A stretch of DNA of 64,000 nucleotides from Phytophthora sp. 'mugwort' (taxonomy: Eukaryota > Oomycota > Peronosporomycetes > Peronosporales > Peronosporaceae). The stretch lies in NCBI GenBank assembly GCA_033558025.1, contig JAUCEF010000004.1, positions 186,001 to 250,000 on the forward strand, given 5' to 3'. The notes under the pieces were generated by a model, which was given only the letters and a program-made list of their open reading frames with translations, was not told the DNA's origin and did not search any database. How positions within the stretch are numbered: the first letter of the stretch is position 1; each line of letters opens with the position of its first letter. This document shows positions 47,564 through 59,934 of the stretch, in pieces. The translations under genes and the position numbers were made by a program.

Positions 47564-48208
47564 ACTCGAAACACGAACACACTTACCCGAGTAAGACGCT
47601 TGCGCTACCGTTTACGGCACAACCAGACAGATATCTTCCCTATCAGCACTCATCGAATGCCCGCCTCGATATCATACCCTCTCGCATCGCATCAACCCAC
47701 TCCAATATCACAACAGTGAGATCAATCCGAGACTGACTTACGGCCCATGACAGCCCCCACTGTACGCGCATCTACTCCCGGCGGGGCTTACTAGTTCTCG
47801 GTGGCGCGTAGACCCCTCGAGACCGCAGCGTGGTAGATAAACATCAGCTACGAGGACCGTCTTGCCGCGCATCAATGTTGCCAGACTACGCCGTGTTTTG
47901 CCGGGAAAAGCTGTGGCGCGACTTTTTTTGTCCCTACTGCAGCCCGAATGCACTGTATTGATCCGCTGCAGCTACCCTTCCGTCGTAGCAAATAGCCCAG
48001 TGGGGAACAAGCGCAGCTTTGATCAGGTGACGTGAACAAACAGAATTCGTGGCGAAACCACAGATATGTGGGTCAAACTACGCGTAGTGTACGCGGGGAT
48101 GGCGAAGGCATCCGATGCAGGCTCCAACGGGCTCACAGCAGTGCATAGGCGTGGGAAGGCGGCGATAGCGGATAGTTGGCGGTGCAAAAGTGCAATGCAA
48201 AATGGACC

Positions 48209-48289
48209 CGACAGCTGTGAGATTTGAACTCACGCGGGTTACCCCAATAGATTTCTAGTCTATCGCCTTAACCACTCGGCCAAGCTGTC
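48209..48289 (-). tRNA. tRNA-Ser-AGA: tRNA-Ser(AGA), unit 42
   Basis: Identical to unit 1 as read; both T4 runs present. Confidence 0.97.
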
Positions 48290-48654
48290 ATTAAAATACG
48301 AAACAAATTCACTTCTTCACCACATTCGCCATACATTTCAAGACATTCCTACTAGCATTCTACACAACATACGCCGCCATGGACCACACTAACGGTCGTC
48401 CGCACCGTAGTTTGCCAACCTAGCGACTCTACCACCGCCCCATACCTTCTCACCGAAGCGTTGCCTCCTACTCCCCTATGTGTGTCTTCAACCGAATCGG
48501 TGCCTTCTAGGTCAGGGGACAACTCGCTGCGCTGCTGGAACCACGCCACGGTTCGGCTACGTGTGGTGTCGGAAACAGAGGGCGGGTAGTGAGTCCAGTT
48601 GGCCCGGAGTTAGCTAAACAATTTCGCGTACAGCTTAGTGGCAACATAAGAAGA

Positions 48655-48727
48655 TATCGGAGGAGGGGATCGAACCCTCGATCTTGAGCGTGTTAAGCTC
48701 ACGTCCTAACCACTAGACGACACCGAC
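48655..48727 (-). tRNA. tRNA-Val-AAC: tRNA-Val(AAC), unit 42
   Basis: Identical to unit 1 as read. Upstream type C-G-3-A. Confidence 0.94.
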
Positions 48728-49372
48728 ACTCGAAACACGAACACACTTACCCGAGTAAGACGCTTGCGCTACCGTTTACGGCACAACCAGACAGATATCT
48801 TCCCTATCAGCACTCATCGAATGCCCGCCTCGATATCATACCCTCTCGCATCGCATCAACCCACTCCAATATCACAACAGTGAGATCAATCCGAGACTGA
48901 CTTACGGCCCATGACAGCCCCCACTGTACGCGCATCTACTCCCGGCGGGGCTTACTAGTTCTCGGTGGCGCGTAGACCCCTCGAGACCGCAGCGTGGTAG
49001 ATAAACATCAGCTACGAGGACCGTCTTGCCGCGCATCAATGTTGCCAGACTACGCCGTGTTTTGCCGGGAAAAGCTGTGGCGCGACTTTTTTTGTCCCTA
49101 CTGCAGCCCGAATGCACTGTATTGATCCGCTGCAGCTACCCTTCCGTCGTAGCAAATAGCCCAGTGGGGAACAAGCGCAGCTTTGATCAGGTGACGTGAA
49201 CAAACAGAATTCGTGGCGAAACCACAGATATGTGGGTCAAACTACGCGTAGTGTACGCGGGGATGGCGAAGGCATCCGATGCAGGCTCCAACGGGCTCAC
49301 AGCAGTGCATAGGCGTGGGAAGGCGGCGATAGCGGATAGTTGGCGGTGCAAAAGTGCAATGCAAAATGGACC

Positions 49373-49453
49373 CGACAGCTGTGAGATTTGAACTCACGCG
49401 GGTTACCCCAATAGATTTCTAGTCTATCGCCTTAACCACTCGGCCAAGCTGTC
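49373..49453 (-). tRNA. tRNA-Ser-AGA: tRNA-Ser(AGA), unit 43
   Basis: Identical to unit 1 as read; both T4 runs present. Confidence 0.97.
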
Positions 49454-49818
49454 ATTAAAATACGAAACAAATTCACTTCTTCACCACATTCGCCATACAT
49501 TTCAAGACATTCCTACTAGCATTCTACACAACATACGCCGCCATGGACCACACTAACGGTCGTCCGCACCGTAGTTTGCCAACCTAGCGACTCTACCACC
49601 GCCCCATACCTTCTCACCGAAGCGTTGCCTCCTACTCCCCTATGTGTGTCTTCAACCGAATCGGTGCCTTCTAGGTCAGGGGACAACTCGCTGCGCTGCT
49701 GGAACCACGCCACGGTTCGGCTACGTGTGGTGTCGGAAACAGAGGGCGGGTAGTGAGTCCAGTTGGCCCGGAGTTAGCTAAACAATTTCGCGTACAGCTT
49801 AGTGGCAACATAAGAAGA

Positions 49819-49891
49819 TATCGGAGGAGGGGATCGAACCCTCGATCTTGAGCGTGTTAAGCTCACGTCCTAACCACTAGACGACACCGAC
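49819..49891 (-). tRNA. tRNA-Val-AAC: tRNA-Val(AAC), unit 43
   Basis: Identical to unit 1 as read. Upstream type C-G-3-A. Confidence 0.94.
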
Positions 49892-50536
49892 ACTCGAAAC
49901 ACGAACACACTTACCCGAGTAAGACGCTTGCGCTACCGTTTACGGCACAACCAGACAGATATCTTCCCTATCAGCACTCATCGAATGCCCGCCTCGATAT
50001 CATACCCTCTCGCATCGCATCAACCCACTCCAATATCACAACAGTGAGATCAATCCGAGACTGACTTACGGCCCATGACAGCCCCCACTGTACGCGCATC
50101 TACTCCCGGCGGGGCTTACTAGTTCTCGGTGGCGCGTAGACCCCTCGAGACCGCAGCGTGGTAGATAAACATCAGCTACGAGGACCGTCTTGCCGCGCAT
50201 CAATGTTGCCAGACTACGCCGTGTTTTGCCGGGAAAAGCTGTGGCGCGACTTTTTTTGTCCCTACTGCAGCCCGAATGCACTGTATTGATCCGCTGCAGC
50301 TACCCTTCCGTCGTAGCAAATAGCCCAGTGGGGAACAAGCGCAGCTTTGATCAGGTGACGTGAACAAACAGAATTCGTGGCGAAACCACAGATATGTGGG
50401 TCAAACTACGCGTAGTGTACGCGGGGATGGCGAAGGCATCCGATGCAGGCTCCAACGGGCTCACAGCAGTGCATAGGCGTGGGAAGGCGGCGATAGCGGA
50501 TAGTTGGCGGTGCAAAAGTGCAATGCAAAATGGACC

Positions 50537-50617
50537 CGACAGCTGTGAGATTTGAACTCACGCGGGTTACCCCAATAGATTTCTAGTCTATCGCCTTAAC
50601 CACTCGGCCAAGCTGTC
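50537..50617 (-). tRNA. tRNA-Ser-AGA: tRNA-Ser(AGA), unit 44
   Basis: Identical to unit 1 as read; both T4 runs present. Confidence 0.97.
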
Positions 50618-50982
50618 ATTAAAATACGAAACAAATTCACTTCTTCACCACATTCGCCATACATTTCAAGACATTCCTACTAGCATTCTACACAACATAC
50701 GCCGCCATGGACCACACTAACGGTCGTCCGCACCGTAGTTTGCCAACCTAGCGACTCTACCACCGCCCCATACCTTCTCACCGAAGCGTTGCCTCCTACT
50801 CCCCTATGTGTGTCTTCAACCGAATCGGTGCCTTCTAGGTCAGGGGACAACTCGCTGCGCTGCTGGAACCACGCCACGGTTCGGCTACGTGTGGTGTCGG
50901 AAACAGAGGGCGGGTAGTGAGTCCAGTTGGCCCGGAGTTAGCTAAACAATTTCGCGTACAGCTTAGTGGCAACATAAGAAGA

Positions 50983-51055
50983 TATCGGAGGAGGGGATCG
51001 AACCCTCGATCTTGAGCGTGTTAAGCTCACGTCCTAACCACTAGACGACACCGAC
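50983..51055 (-). tRNA. tRNA-Val-AAC: tRNA-Val(AAC), unit 44
   Basis: Identical to unit 1 as read. Upstream type C-G-3-A. Confidence 0.94.
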
Positions 51056-51700
51056 ACTCGAAACACGAACACACTTACCCGAGTAAGACGCTTGCGCTAC
51101 CGTTTACGGCACAACCAGACAGATATCTTCCCTATCAGCACTCATCGAATGCCCGCCTCGATATCATACCCTCTCGCATCGCATCAACCCACTCCAATAT
51201 CACAACAGTGAGATCAATCCGAGACTGACTTACGGCCCATGACAGCCCCCACTGTACGCGCATCTACTCCCGGCGGGGCTTACTAGTTCTCGGTGGCGCG
51301 TAGACCCCTCGAGACCGCAGCGTGGTAGATAAACATCAGCTACGAGGACCGTCTTGCCGCGCATCAATGTTGCCAGACTACGCCGTGTTTTGCCGGGAAA
51401 AGCTGTGGCGCGACTTTTTTTGTCCCTACTGCAGCCCGAATGCACTGTATTGATCCGCTGCAGCTACCCTTCCGTCGTAGCAAATAGCCCAGTGGGGAAC
51501 AAGCGCAGCTTTGATCAGGTGACGTGAACAAACAGAATTCGTGGCGAAACCACAGATATGTGGGTCAAACTACGCGTAGTGTACGCGGGGATGGCGAAGG
51601 CATCCGATGCAGGCTCCAACGGGCTCACAGCAGTGCATAGGCGTGGGAAGGCGGCGATAGCGGATAGTTGGCGGTGCAAAAGTGCAATGCAAAATGGACC

Positions 51701-51781
51701 CGACAGCTGTGAGATTTGAACTCACGCGGGTTACCCCAATAGATTTCTAGTCTATCGCCTTAACCACTCGGCCAAGCTGTC
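51701..51781 (-). tRNA. tRNA-Ser-AGA: tRNA-Ser(AGA), unit 45
   Basis: Identical to unit 1 as read; both T4 runs present. Confidence 0.97.
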
Positions 51782-52146
51782 ATTAAAATACGAAACAAAT
51801 TCACTTCTTCACCACATTCGCCATACATTTCAAGACATTCCTACTAGCATTCTACACAACATACGCCGCCATGGACCACACTAACGGTCGTCCGCACCGT
51901 AGTTTGCCAACCTAGCGACTCTACCACCGCCCCATACCTTCTCACCGAAGCGTTGCCTCCTACTCCCCTATGTGTGTCTTCAACCGAATCGGTGCCTTCT
52001 AGGTCAGGGGACAACTCGCTGCGCTGCTGGAACCACGCCACGGTTCGGCTACGTGTGGTGTCGGAAACAGAGGGCGGGTAGTGAGTCCAGTTGGCCCGGA
52101 GTTAGCTAAACAATTTCGCGTACAGCTTAGTGGCAACATAAGAAGA

Positions 52147-52219
52147 TATCGGAGGAGGGGATCGAACCCTCGATCTTGAGCGTGTTAAGCTCACGTCCTA
52201 ACCACTAGACGACACCGAC
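52147..52219 (-). tRNA. tRNA-Val-AAC: tRNA-Val(AAC), unit 45
   Basis: Identical to unit 1 as read. Upstream type C-G-3-A, last of the 39-45 block. Confidence 0.94.
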
Positions 52220-52864
52220 ACTCGAAACACGAACACACTTACCCGAGTAAGACGCTTGCGCTACCGTTTACGGCACAACCAGACAGATATCTTCCCTATC
52301 AGCACTCATCGAATGCCCGCCTCGATATCATACCCTCTCGCATCGCATCAACCCACTCCAATATCACAACAGTGAGATCAATCCGAGACTGACTTACGGC
52401 CCATGACAGCCCCCACTGTACGCGCATCTACTCCCGGCGGGGCTTACTAGTTCTCGGTGGCGCGTAGACCCCTCGAGACCGCAGCGTGGTAGATAAACAT
52501 CAGCTACGAGGACCGTCTTGCCGCGCATCAATGTTGCCAGACTACGCCGTGTTTTGCCGGGAAAAGCTGTGGCGCGACTTTTTTTGTCCCTACTGCAGCC
52601 CGAATGCACTGTATTGATCCGCTGCAGCTACCCTTCCGTCGTAGCAAATAGCCCAGTGGGGAACAAGCGCAGCTTTGATCAGGTGACGTGAACAAACAGA
52701 ATTCGTGGCGAAACCACAGATATGTGGGTCAAACTACGCGTAGTGTACGCGGGGATGGCGAAGGCATCCGATGCAGGCTCCAACGGGCTCACAGCAGTGC
52801 ATAGGCGTGGGAAGGCGGCGATAGCGGATAGTTGGCGGTGCAAAAGTGCAATGCAAAATGGACC

Positions 52865-52945
52865 CGACAGCTGTGAGATTTGAACTCACGCGGGTTACCC
52901 CAATAGATTTCTAGTCTATCGCCTTAACCACTCGGCCAAGCTGTC
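52865..52945 (-). tRNA. tRNA-Ser-AGA: tRNA-Ser(AGA), unit 46
   Basis: Identical to unit 1 as read. Its upstream spacer has a G4 run shortened to G3 at 53171-53173. Confidence 0.97.
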
Positions 52946-53309
52946 ATTAAAATACGAAACAAATTCACTTCTTCACCACATTCGCCATACATTTCAAGAC
53001 ATTCCTACTAGCATTCTACACAACATACGCCGCCATGGACCACACTAACGGTCGTCCGCACCGTAGTTTGCCAACCTAGCGACTCTACCACCGCCCCATA
53101 CCTTCTCACCGAAGCGTTGCCTCCTACTCCCCTATGTGTGTCTTCAACCGAATCGGTGCCTTCTAGGTCAGGGACAACTCGCTGCGCTGCTGGAACCACG
53201 CCACGGTTCGGCTACGTGTGGTGTCGGAAACAGAGGGCGGGTAGTGAGTCCAGTTGGCCCGGAGTTAGCTAAACAATTTCGCGTACAGCTTAGTGGCAAC
53301 ATAAGAAGA

Positions 53310-53382
53310 TATCGGAGGAGGGGATCGAACCCTCGATCTTGAGCGTGTTAAGCTCACGTCCTAACCACTAGACGACACCGAC
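53310..53382 (-). tRNA. tRNA-Val-AAC: tRNA-Val(AAC), unit 46
   Basis: Identical to unit 1 as read. Upstream type C-A-3-G. Confidence 0.94.
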
Positions 53383-54027
53383 ACTCGAAACACGAACACA
53401 CTTACCCGAATAAGACGCTTGCGCTACCGTTTACGGCACAACCAGACAGATATCTTCCCTATCAGCACTCATCGAATGCCCGCCTCGGTATCATACCCTC
53501 TCGCATCGCATCAACCCACTCCAATATCACAACAGTGAGATCAATCCGAGACTGACTTACGGCCCATGACAGCCCCCACTGTACGCGCATCTACTCCCGG
53601 CGGGGCTTACTAGTTCTCGGTGGCGCGTAGACCCCTCGAGACCGCAGCGTGGTAGATAAACATCAGCTACGAGGACCGTCTTGCCGCGCATCAATGTTGC
53701 CAGACTACGCCGTGTTTTGCCGGGAAAAGCTGTGGCGCGACTTTTTTTGTCCCTACTGCAGCCCGAATGCACTGTATTGATCCGCTGCAGCTACCCTTCC
53801 GTCGTAGCAAATAGCCCAGTGGGGAACAAGCGCAGCTTTGATCAGGTGACGTGAACAAACAGAATTCGTGGCGAAACCACAGATATGTGGGTCAAACTAC
53901 GCGTAGTGTACGCGGGGATGGCGAAGGCATCCGATGCAGGCTCCAACGGGCTCACAGCAGTGCATAGGCGTGGGAAGGCGGCGATAGCGGATAGTTGGCG
54001 GTGCAAAAGTGCAATGCAAAATGGACC

Positions 54028-54108
54028 CGACAGCTGTGAGATTTGAACTCACGCGGGTTACCCCAATAGATTTCTAGTCTATCGCCTTAACCACTCGGCC
54101 AAGCTGTC
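54028..54108 (-). tRNA. tRNA-Ser-AGA: tRNA-Ser(AGA), unit 47
   Basis: Identical to unit 1 as read; both T4 runs present. Confidence 0.97.
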
Positions 54109-54473
54109 ATTAAAATACGAAACAAATTCACTTCTTCACCACATTCGCCATACATTTCAAGACATTCCTACTAGCATTCTACACAACATACGCCGCCATG
54201 GACCACACTAACGGTCGTCCGCACCGTAGTTTGCCAACCTAGCGACTCTACCACCGCCCCATACCTTCTCACCGAAGCGTTGCCTCCTACTCCCCTATGT
54301 GTGTCTTCAACCGAATCGGTGCCTTCTAGGTCAGGGGACAACTCGCTGCGCTGCTGGAACCACGCCACGGTTCGGCTACGTGTGGTGTCGGAAACAGAGG
54401 GCGGGTAGTGAGTCCAGTTGGCCCGGAGTTAGCTAAACAATTTCGCGTACAGCTTAGTGGCAACATAAGAAGA

Positions 54474-54546
54474 TATCGGAGGAGGGGATCGAACCCTCGA
54501 TCTTGAGCGTGTTAAGCTCACGTCCTAACCACTAGACGACACCGAC
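54474..54546 (-). tRNA. tRNA-Val-AAC: tRNA-Val(AAC), unit 47
   Basis: Identical to unit 1 as read. Upstream type T-A-4-A, first of three in a row. Confidence 0.94.
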
Positions 54547-55192
54547 ACTCGAAACACGAACACATTTACCCGAATAAGACGCTTGCGCTACCGTTTACGG
54601 CACAACCAGACAGATATCTTCCCCTATCAGCACTCATCGAATGCCCGCCTCGATATCATACCCTCTCGCATCGCATCAACCCACTCCAATATCACAACAG
54701 TGAGATCAATCCGAGACTGACTTACGGCCCATGACAGCCCCCACTGTACGCGCATCTACTCCCGGCGGGGCTTACTAGTTCTCGGTGGCGCGTAGACCCC
54801 TCGAGACCGCAGCGTGGTAGATAAACATCAGCTACGAGGACCGTCTTGCCGCGCATCAATGTTGCCAGACTACGCCGTGTTTTGCCGGGAAAAGCTGTGG
54901 CGCGACTTTTTTTGTCCCTACTGCAGCCCGAATGCACTGTATTGATCCGCTGCAGCTACCCTTCCGTCGTAGCAAATAGCCCAGTGGGGAACAAGCGCAG
55001 CTTTGATCAGGTGACGTGAACAAACAGAATTCGTGGCGAAACCACAGATATGTGGGTCAAACTACGCGTAGTGTACGCGGGGATGGCGAAGGCATCCGAT
55101 GCAGGCTCCAACGGGCTCACAGCAGTGCATAGGCGTGGGAAGGCGGCGATAGCGGATAGTTGGCGGTGCAAAAGTGCAATGCAAAATGGACC

Positions 55193-55273
55193 CGACAGCT
55201 GTGAGATTTGAACTCACGCGGGTTACCCCAATAGATTTCTAGTCTATCGCCATAACCACTCGGCCAAGCTGTC
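55193..55273 (-). tRNA. tRNA-Ser-AGA: tRNA-Ser(AGA) D-loop variant, unit 48
   Basis: Differs from the other copies by one base, plus-strand T to A at 55252. The gene-strand D arm reads GGTTATGGC instead of GGTTAAGGC. The changed base is the last of the D loop, conventional position 21, normally a purine that stacks near the U8-A14 pair. Stems, anticodon and terminators are unchanged, so the tRNA may still work but with a weakened core. Shared only with unit 49. Confidence 0.93.
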
Positions 55274-55638
55274 ATTAAAATACGAAACAAATTCACTTCT
55301 TCACCACATTCGCCATACATTTCAAGACATTCCTACTAGCATTCTACACAACATACGCCGCCATGGACCACACTAACGGTCGTCCGCACCGTAGTTTGCC
55401 AACCTAGCGACTCTACCACCGCCCCATACCTTCTCACCGAAGCGTTGCCTCCTACTCCCCTATGTGTGTCTTCAACCGAATCGGTGCCTTCTAGGTCAGG
55501 GGACAACTCGCTGCGCTGCTGGAACCACGCCACGGTTCGGCTACGTGTGGTGTCGGAAACAGAGGGCGGGTAGTGAGTCCAGTTGGCCCGGAGTTAGCTA
55601 AACAATTTCGCGTACAGCTTAGTGGCAACATAAGAAGA

Positions 55639-55711
55639 TATCGGAGGAGGGGATCGAACCCTCGATCTTGAGCGTGTTAAGCTCACGTCCTAACCACTAG
55701 ACGACACCGAC
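55639..55711 (-). tRNA. tRNA-Val-AAC: tRNA-Val(AAC), unit 48
   Basis: Identical to unit 1 as read. Upstream type T-A-4-A. Confidence 0.94.
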
Positions 55712-56357
55712 ACTCGAAACACGAACACATTTACCCGAATAAGACGCTTGCGCTACCGTTTACGGCACAACCAGACAGATATCTTCCCCTATCAGCACTC
55801 ATCGAATGCCCGCCTCGATATCATACCCTCTCGCATCGCATCAACCCACTCCAATATCACAACAGTGAGATCAATCCGAGACTGACTTACGGCCCATGAC
55901 AGCCCCCACTGTACGCGCATCTACTCCCGGCGGGGCTTACTAGTTCTCGGTGGCGCGTAGACCCCTCGAGACCGCAGCGTGGTAGATAAACATCAGCTAC
56001 GAGGACCGTCTTGCCGCGCATCAATGTTGCCAGACTACGCCGTGTTTTGCCGGGAAAAGCTGTGGCGCGACTTTTTTTGTCCCTACTGCAGCCCGAATGC
56101 ACTGTATTGATCCGCTGCAGCTACCCTTCCGTCGTAGCAAATAGCCCAGTGGGGAACAAGCGCAGCTTTGATCAGGTGACGTGAACAAACAGAATTCGTG
56201 GCGAAACCACAGATATGTGGGTCAAACTACGCGTAGTGTACGCGGGGATGGCGAAGGCATCCGATGCAGGCTCCAACGGGCTCACAGCAGTGCATAGGCG
56301 TGGGAAGGCGGCGATAGCGGATAGTTGGCGGTGCAAAAGTGCAATGCAAAATGGACC

Positions 56358-56438
56358 CGACAGCTGTGAGATTTGAACTCACGCGGGTTACCCCAATAGA
56401 TTTCTAGTCTATCGCCATAACCACTCGGCCAAGCTGTC
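56358..56438 (-). tRNA. tRNA-Ser-AGA: tRNA-Ser(AGA) D-loop variant, unit 49
   Basis: Carries the same A21 to U change as unit 48 (plus-strand A at 56417), which indicates that one of these two units was copied from the other. Confidence 0.93.
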
Positions 56439-56803
56439 ATTAAAATACGAAACAAATTCACTTCTTCACCACATTCGCCATACATTTCAAGACATTCCTA
56501 CTAGCATTCTACACAACATACGCCGCCATGGACCACACTAACGGTCGTCCGCACCGTAGTTTGCCAACCTAGCGACTCTACCACCGCCCCATACCTTCTC
56601 ACCGAAGCGTTGCCTCCTACTCCCCTATGTGTGTCTTCAACCGAATCGGTGCCTTCTAGGTCAGGGGACAACTCGCTGCGCTGCTGGAACCACGCCACGG
56701 TTCGGCTACGTGTGGTGTCGGAAACAGAGGGCGGGTAGTGAGTCCAGTTGGCCCGGAGTTAGCTAAACAATTTCGCGTACAGCTTAGTGGCAACATAAGA
56801 AGA

Positions 56804-56876
56804 TATCGGAGGAGGGGATCGAACCCTCGATCTTGAGCGTGTTAAGTTCACGTCCTAACCACTAGACGACACCGAC
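56804..56876 (-). tRNA. tRNA-Val-AAC: tRNA-Val(AAC) with anticodon-stem mismatch, unit 49
   Basis: The only tRNA-Val copy with a change that I saw: plus-strand C to T at 56847. The 5' side of the anticodon stem is TGAAC instead of TGAGC, so pair G30-C40 becomes an A-C mismatch. With the acceptor U6-U67 mismatch already present, this copy has two stem defects and may be poorly processed or degraded. Upstream type T-A-4-A. Confidence 0.88.
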
Positions 56877-57522
56877 ACTCGAAACACGAACACATTTACC
56901 CGAATAAGACGCTTGCGCTACCGTTTACGGCACAACCAGACAGATATCTTCCCCTATCAGCACTCATCGAATGCCCGCCTCGATATCATACCCTCTCGCA
57001 TCGCATCAACCCACTCCAATATCACAACAGTGAGATCAATCCGAGACTGACTTACGGCCCATGACAGCCCCCACTGTACGCGCATCTACTCCCGGCGGGG
57101 CTTACTAGTTCTCGGTGGCGCGTAGACCCCTCGAGACCGCAGCGTGGTAGATAAACATCAGCTACGAGGACCGTCTTGCCGCGCATCAATGTTGCCAGAC
57201 TACGCCGTGTTTTGCCGGGAAAAGCTGTGGCGCGACTTTTTTTGTCCCTACTGCAGCCCGAATGCACTGTATTGATCCGCTGCAGCTACCCTTCCGTCGT
57301 AGCAAATAGCCCAGTGGGGAACAAGCGCAGCTTTGATCAGGTGACGTGAACAAACAGAATTCGTGGCGAAACCACAGATATGTGGGTCAAACTACGCGTA
57401 GTGTACGCGGGGATGGCGAAGGCATCCGATGCAGGCTCCAACGGGCTCACAGCAGTGCATAGGCGTGGGAAGGCGGCGATAGCGGATAGTTGGCGGTGCA
57501 AAAGTGCAATGCAAAATGGACC

Positions 57523-57603
57523 CGACAGCTGTGAGATTTGAACTCACGCGGGTTACCCCAATAGATTTCTAGTCTATCGCCTTAACCACTCGGCCAAGCT
57601 GTC
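57523..57603 (-). tRNA. tRNA-Ser-AGA: tRNA-Ser(AGA), unit 50
   Basis: Back to the common sequence (no D-loop change); both T4 runs present. Confidence 0.97.
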
Positions 57604-57968
57604 ATTAAAATACGAAACAAATTCACTTCTTCACCACATTCGCCATACATTTCAAGACATTCCTACTAGCATTCTACACAACATACGCCGCCATGGACCA
57701 CACTAACGGTCGTCCGCACCGTAGTTTGCCAACCTAGCGACTCTACCACCGCCCCATACCTTCTCACCGAAGCGTTGCCTCCTACTCCCCTATGTGTGTC
57801 TTCAACCGAATCGGTGCCTTCTAGGTCAGGGGACAACTCGCTGCGCTGCTGGAACCACGCCACGGTTCGGCTACGTGTGGTGTCGGAAACAGAGGGCGGG
57901 TAGTGAGTCCAGTTGGCCCGGAGTTAGCTAAACAATTTCGCGTACAGCTTAGTGGCAACATAAGAAGA

Positions 57969-58041
57969 TATCGGAGGAGGGGATCGAACCCTCGATCTTG
58001 AGCGTGTTAAGCTCACGTCCTAACCACTAGACGACACCGAC
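57969..58041 (-). tRNA. tRNA-Val-AAC: tRNA-Val(AAC), unit 50
   Basis: Identical to unit 1 as read. Upstream type C-A-3-G. Confidence 0.94.
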
Positions 58042-58686
58042 ACTCGAAACACGAACACACTTACCCGAATAAGACGCTTGCGCTACCGTTTACGGCACAA
58101 CCAGACAGATATCTTCCCTATCAGCACTCATCGAATGCCCGCCTCGGTATCATACCCTCTCGCATCGCATCAACCCACTCCAATATCACAACAGTGAGAT
58201 CAATCCGAGACTGACTTACGGCCCATGACAGCCCCCACTGTACGCGCATCTACTCCCGGCGGGGCTTACTAGTTCTCGGTGGCGCGTAGACCCCTCGAGA
58301 CCGCAGCGTGGTAGATAAACATCAGCTACGAGGACCGTCTTGCCGCGCATCAATGTTGCCAGACTACGCCGTGTTTTGCCGGGAAAAGCTGTGGCGCGAC
58401 TTTTTTTGTCCCTACTGCAGCCCGAATGCACTGTATTGATCCGCTGCAGCTACCCTTCCGTCGTAGCAAATAGCCCAGTGGGGAACAAGCGCAGCTTTGA
58501 TCAGGTGACGTGAACAAACAGAATTCGTGGCGAAACCACAGATATGTGGGTCAAACTACGCGTAGTGTACGCGGGGATGGCGAAGGCATCCGATGCAGGC
58601 TCCAACGGGCTCACAGCAGTGCATAGGCGTGGGAAGGCGGCGATAGCGGATAGTTGGCGGTGCAAAAGTGCAATGCAAAATGGACC

Positions 58687-58767
58687 CGACAGCTGTGAGA
58701 TTTGAACTCACGCGGGTTACCCCAATAGATTTCTAGTCTATCGCCTTAACCACTCGGCCAAGCTGTC
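58687..58767 (-). tRNA. tRNA-Ser-AGA: tRNA-Ser(AGA), unit 51
   Basis: Identical to unit 1 as read; both T4 runs present. Confidence 0.97.
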
Positions 58768-59132
58768 ATTAAAATACGAAACAAATTCACTTCTTCACCA
58801 CATTCGCCATACATTTCAAGACATTCCTACTAGCATTCTACACAACATACGCCGCCATGGACCACACTAACGGTCGTCCGCACCGTAGTTTGCCAACCTA
58901 GCGACTCTACCACCGCCCCATACCTTCTCACCGAAGCGTTGCCTCCTACTCCCCTATGTGTGTCTTCAACCGAATCGGTGCCTTCTAGGTCAGGGGACAA
59001 CTCGCTGCGCTGCTGGAACCACGCCACGGTTCGGCTACGTGTGGTGTCGGAAACAGAGGGCGGGTAGTGAGTCCAGTTGGCCCGGAGTTAGCTAAACAAT
59101 TTCGCGTACAGCTTAGTGGCAACATAAGAAGA

Positions 59133-59205
59133 TATCGGAGGAGGGGATCGAACCCTCGATCTTGAGCGTGTTAAGCTCACGTCCTAACCACTAGACGACA
59201 CCGAC
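59133..59205 (-). tRNA. tRNA-Val-AAC: tRNA-Val(AAC), unit 51
   Basis: Gene identical to unit 1 as read. Upstream type T-A-3-G with an extra AAT at about 59231-59240 (GAATAATAAG for GAATAAG), in the -26 to -31 region. Confidence 0.94.
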
Positions 59206-59853
59206 ACTCGAAACACGAACACATTTACCCGAATAATAAGACGCTTGCGCTACCGTTTACGGCACAACCAGACAGATATCTTCCCTATCAGCACTCATCG
59301 AATGCCCGCCTCGGTATCATACCCTCTCGCATCGCATCAACCCACTCCAATATCACAACAGTGAGATCAATCCGAGACTGACTTACGGCCCATGACAGCC
59401 CCCACTGTACGCGCATCTACTCCCGGCGGGGCTTACTAGTTCTCGGTGGCGCGTAGACCCCTCGAGACCGCAGCGTGGTAGATAAACATCAGCTACGAGG
59501 ACCGTCTTGCCGCGCATCAATGTTGCCAGACTACGCCGTGTTTTGCCGGGAAAAGCTGTGGCGCGACTTTTTTTGTCCCTACTGCAGCCCGAATGCACTG
59601 TATTGATCCGCTGCAGCTACCCTTCCGTCGTAGCAAATAGCCCAGTGGGGAACAAGCGCAGCTTTGATCAGGTGACGTGAACAAACAGAATTCGTGGCGA
59701 AACCACAGATATGTGGGTCAAACTACGCGTAGTGTACGCGGGGATGGCGAAGGCATCCGATGCAGGCTCCAACGGGCTCACAGCAGTGCATAGGCGTGGG
59801 AAGGCGGCGATAGCGGATAGTTGGCGGTGCAAAAGTGCAATGCAAAATGGACC

Positions 59854-59934
59854 CGACAGCTGTGAGATTTGAACTCACGCGGGTTACCCCAATAGATTTC
59901 TAGTCTATCGCCTTAACCACTCGGCCAAGCTGTC
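59854..59934 (-). tRNA. tRNA-Ser-AGA: tRNA-Ser(AGA), unit 52
   Basis: Identical to unit 1 as read. One base is missing in the 5' flank at about 59961-59970 (TTCACACATT for TTCACCACATT), shared only with unit 55. Confidence 0.97.

Noticed and set aside
53136..53342. 68-codon plus-strand frame in unit 46
   Set aside because: Created by the one-base deletion of that unit and runs antisense through tRNA-Val.
55117..55320. 67-codon open frame across tRNA-Ser in units 48 and 49
   Set aside because: It exists only because the tRNA D-loop change removes a stop codon; it reads through the tRNA gene.
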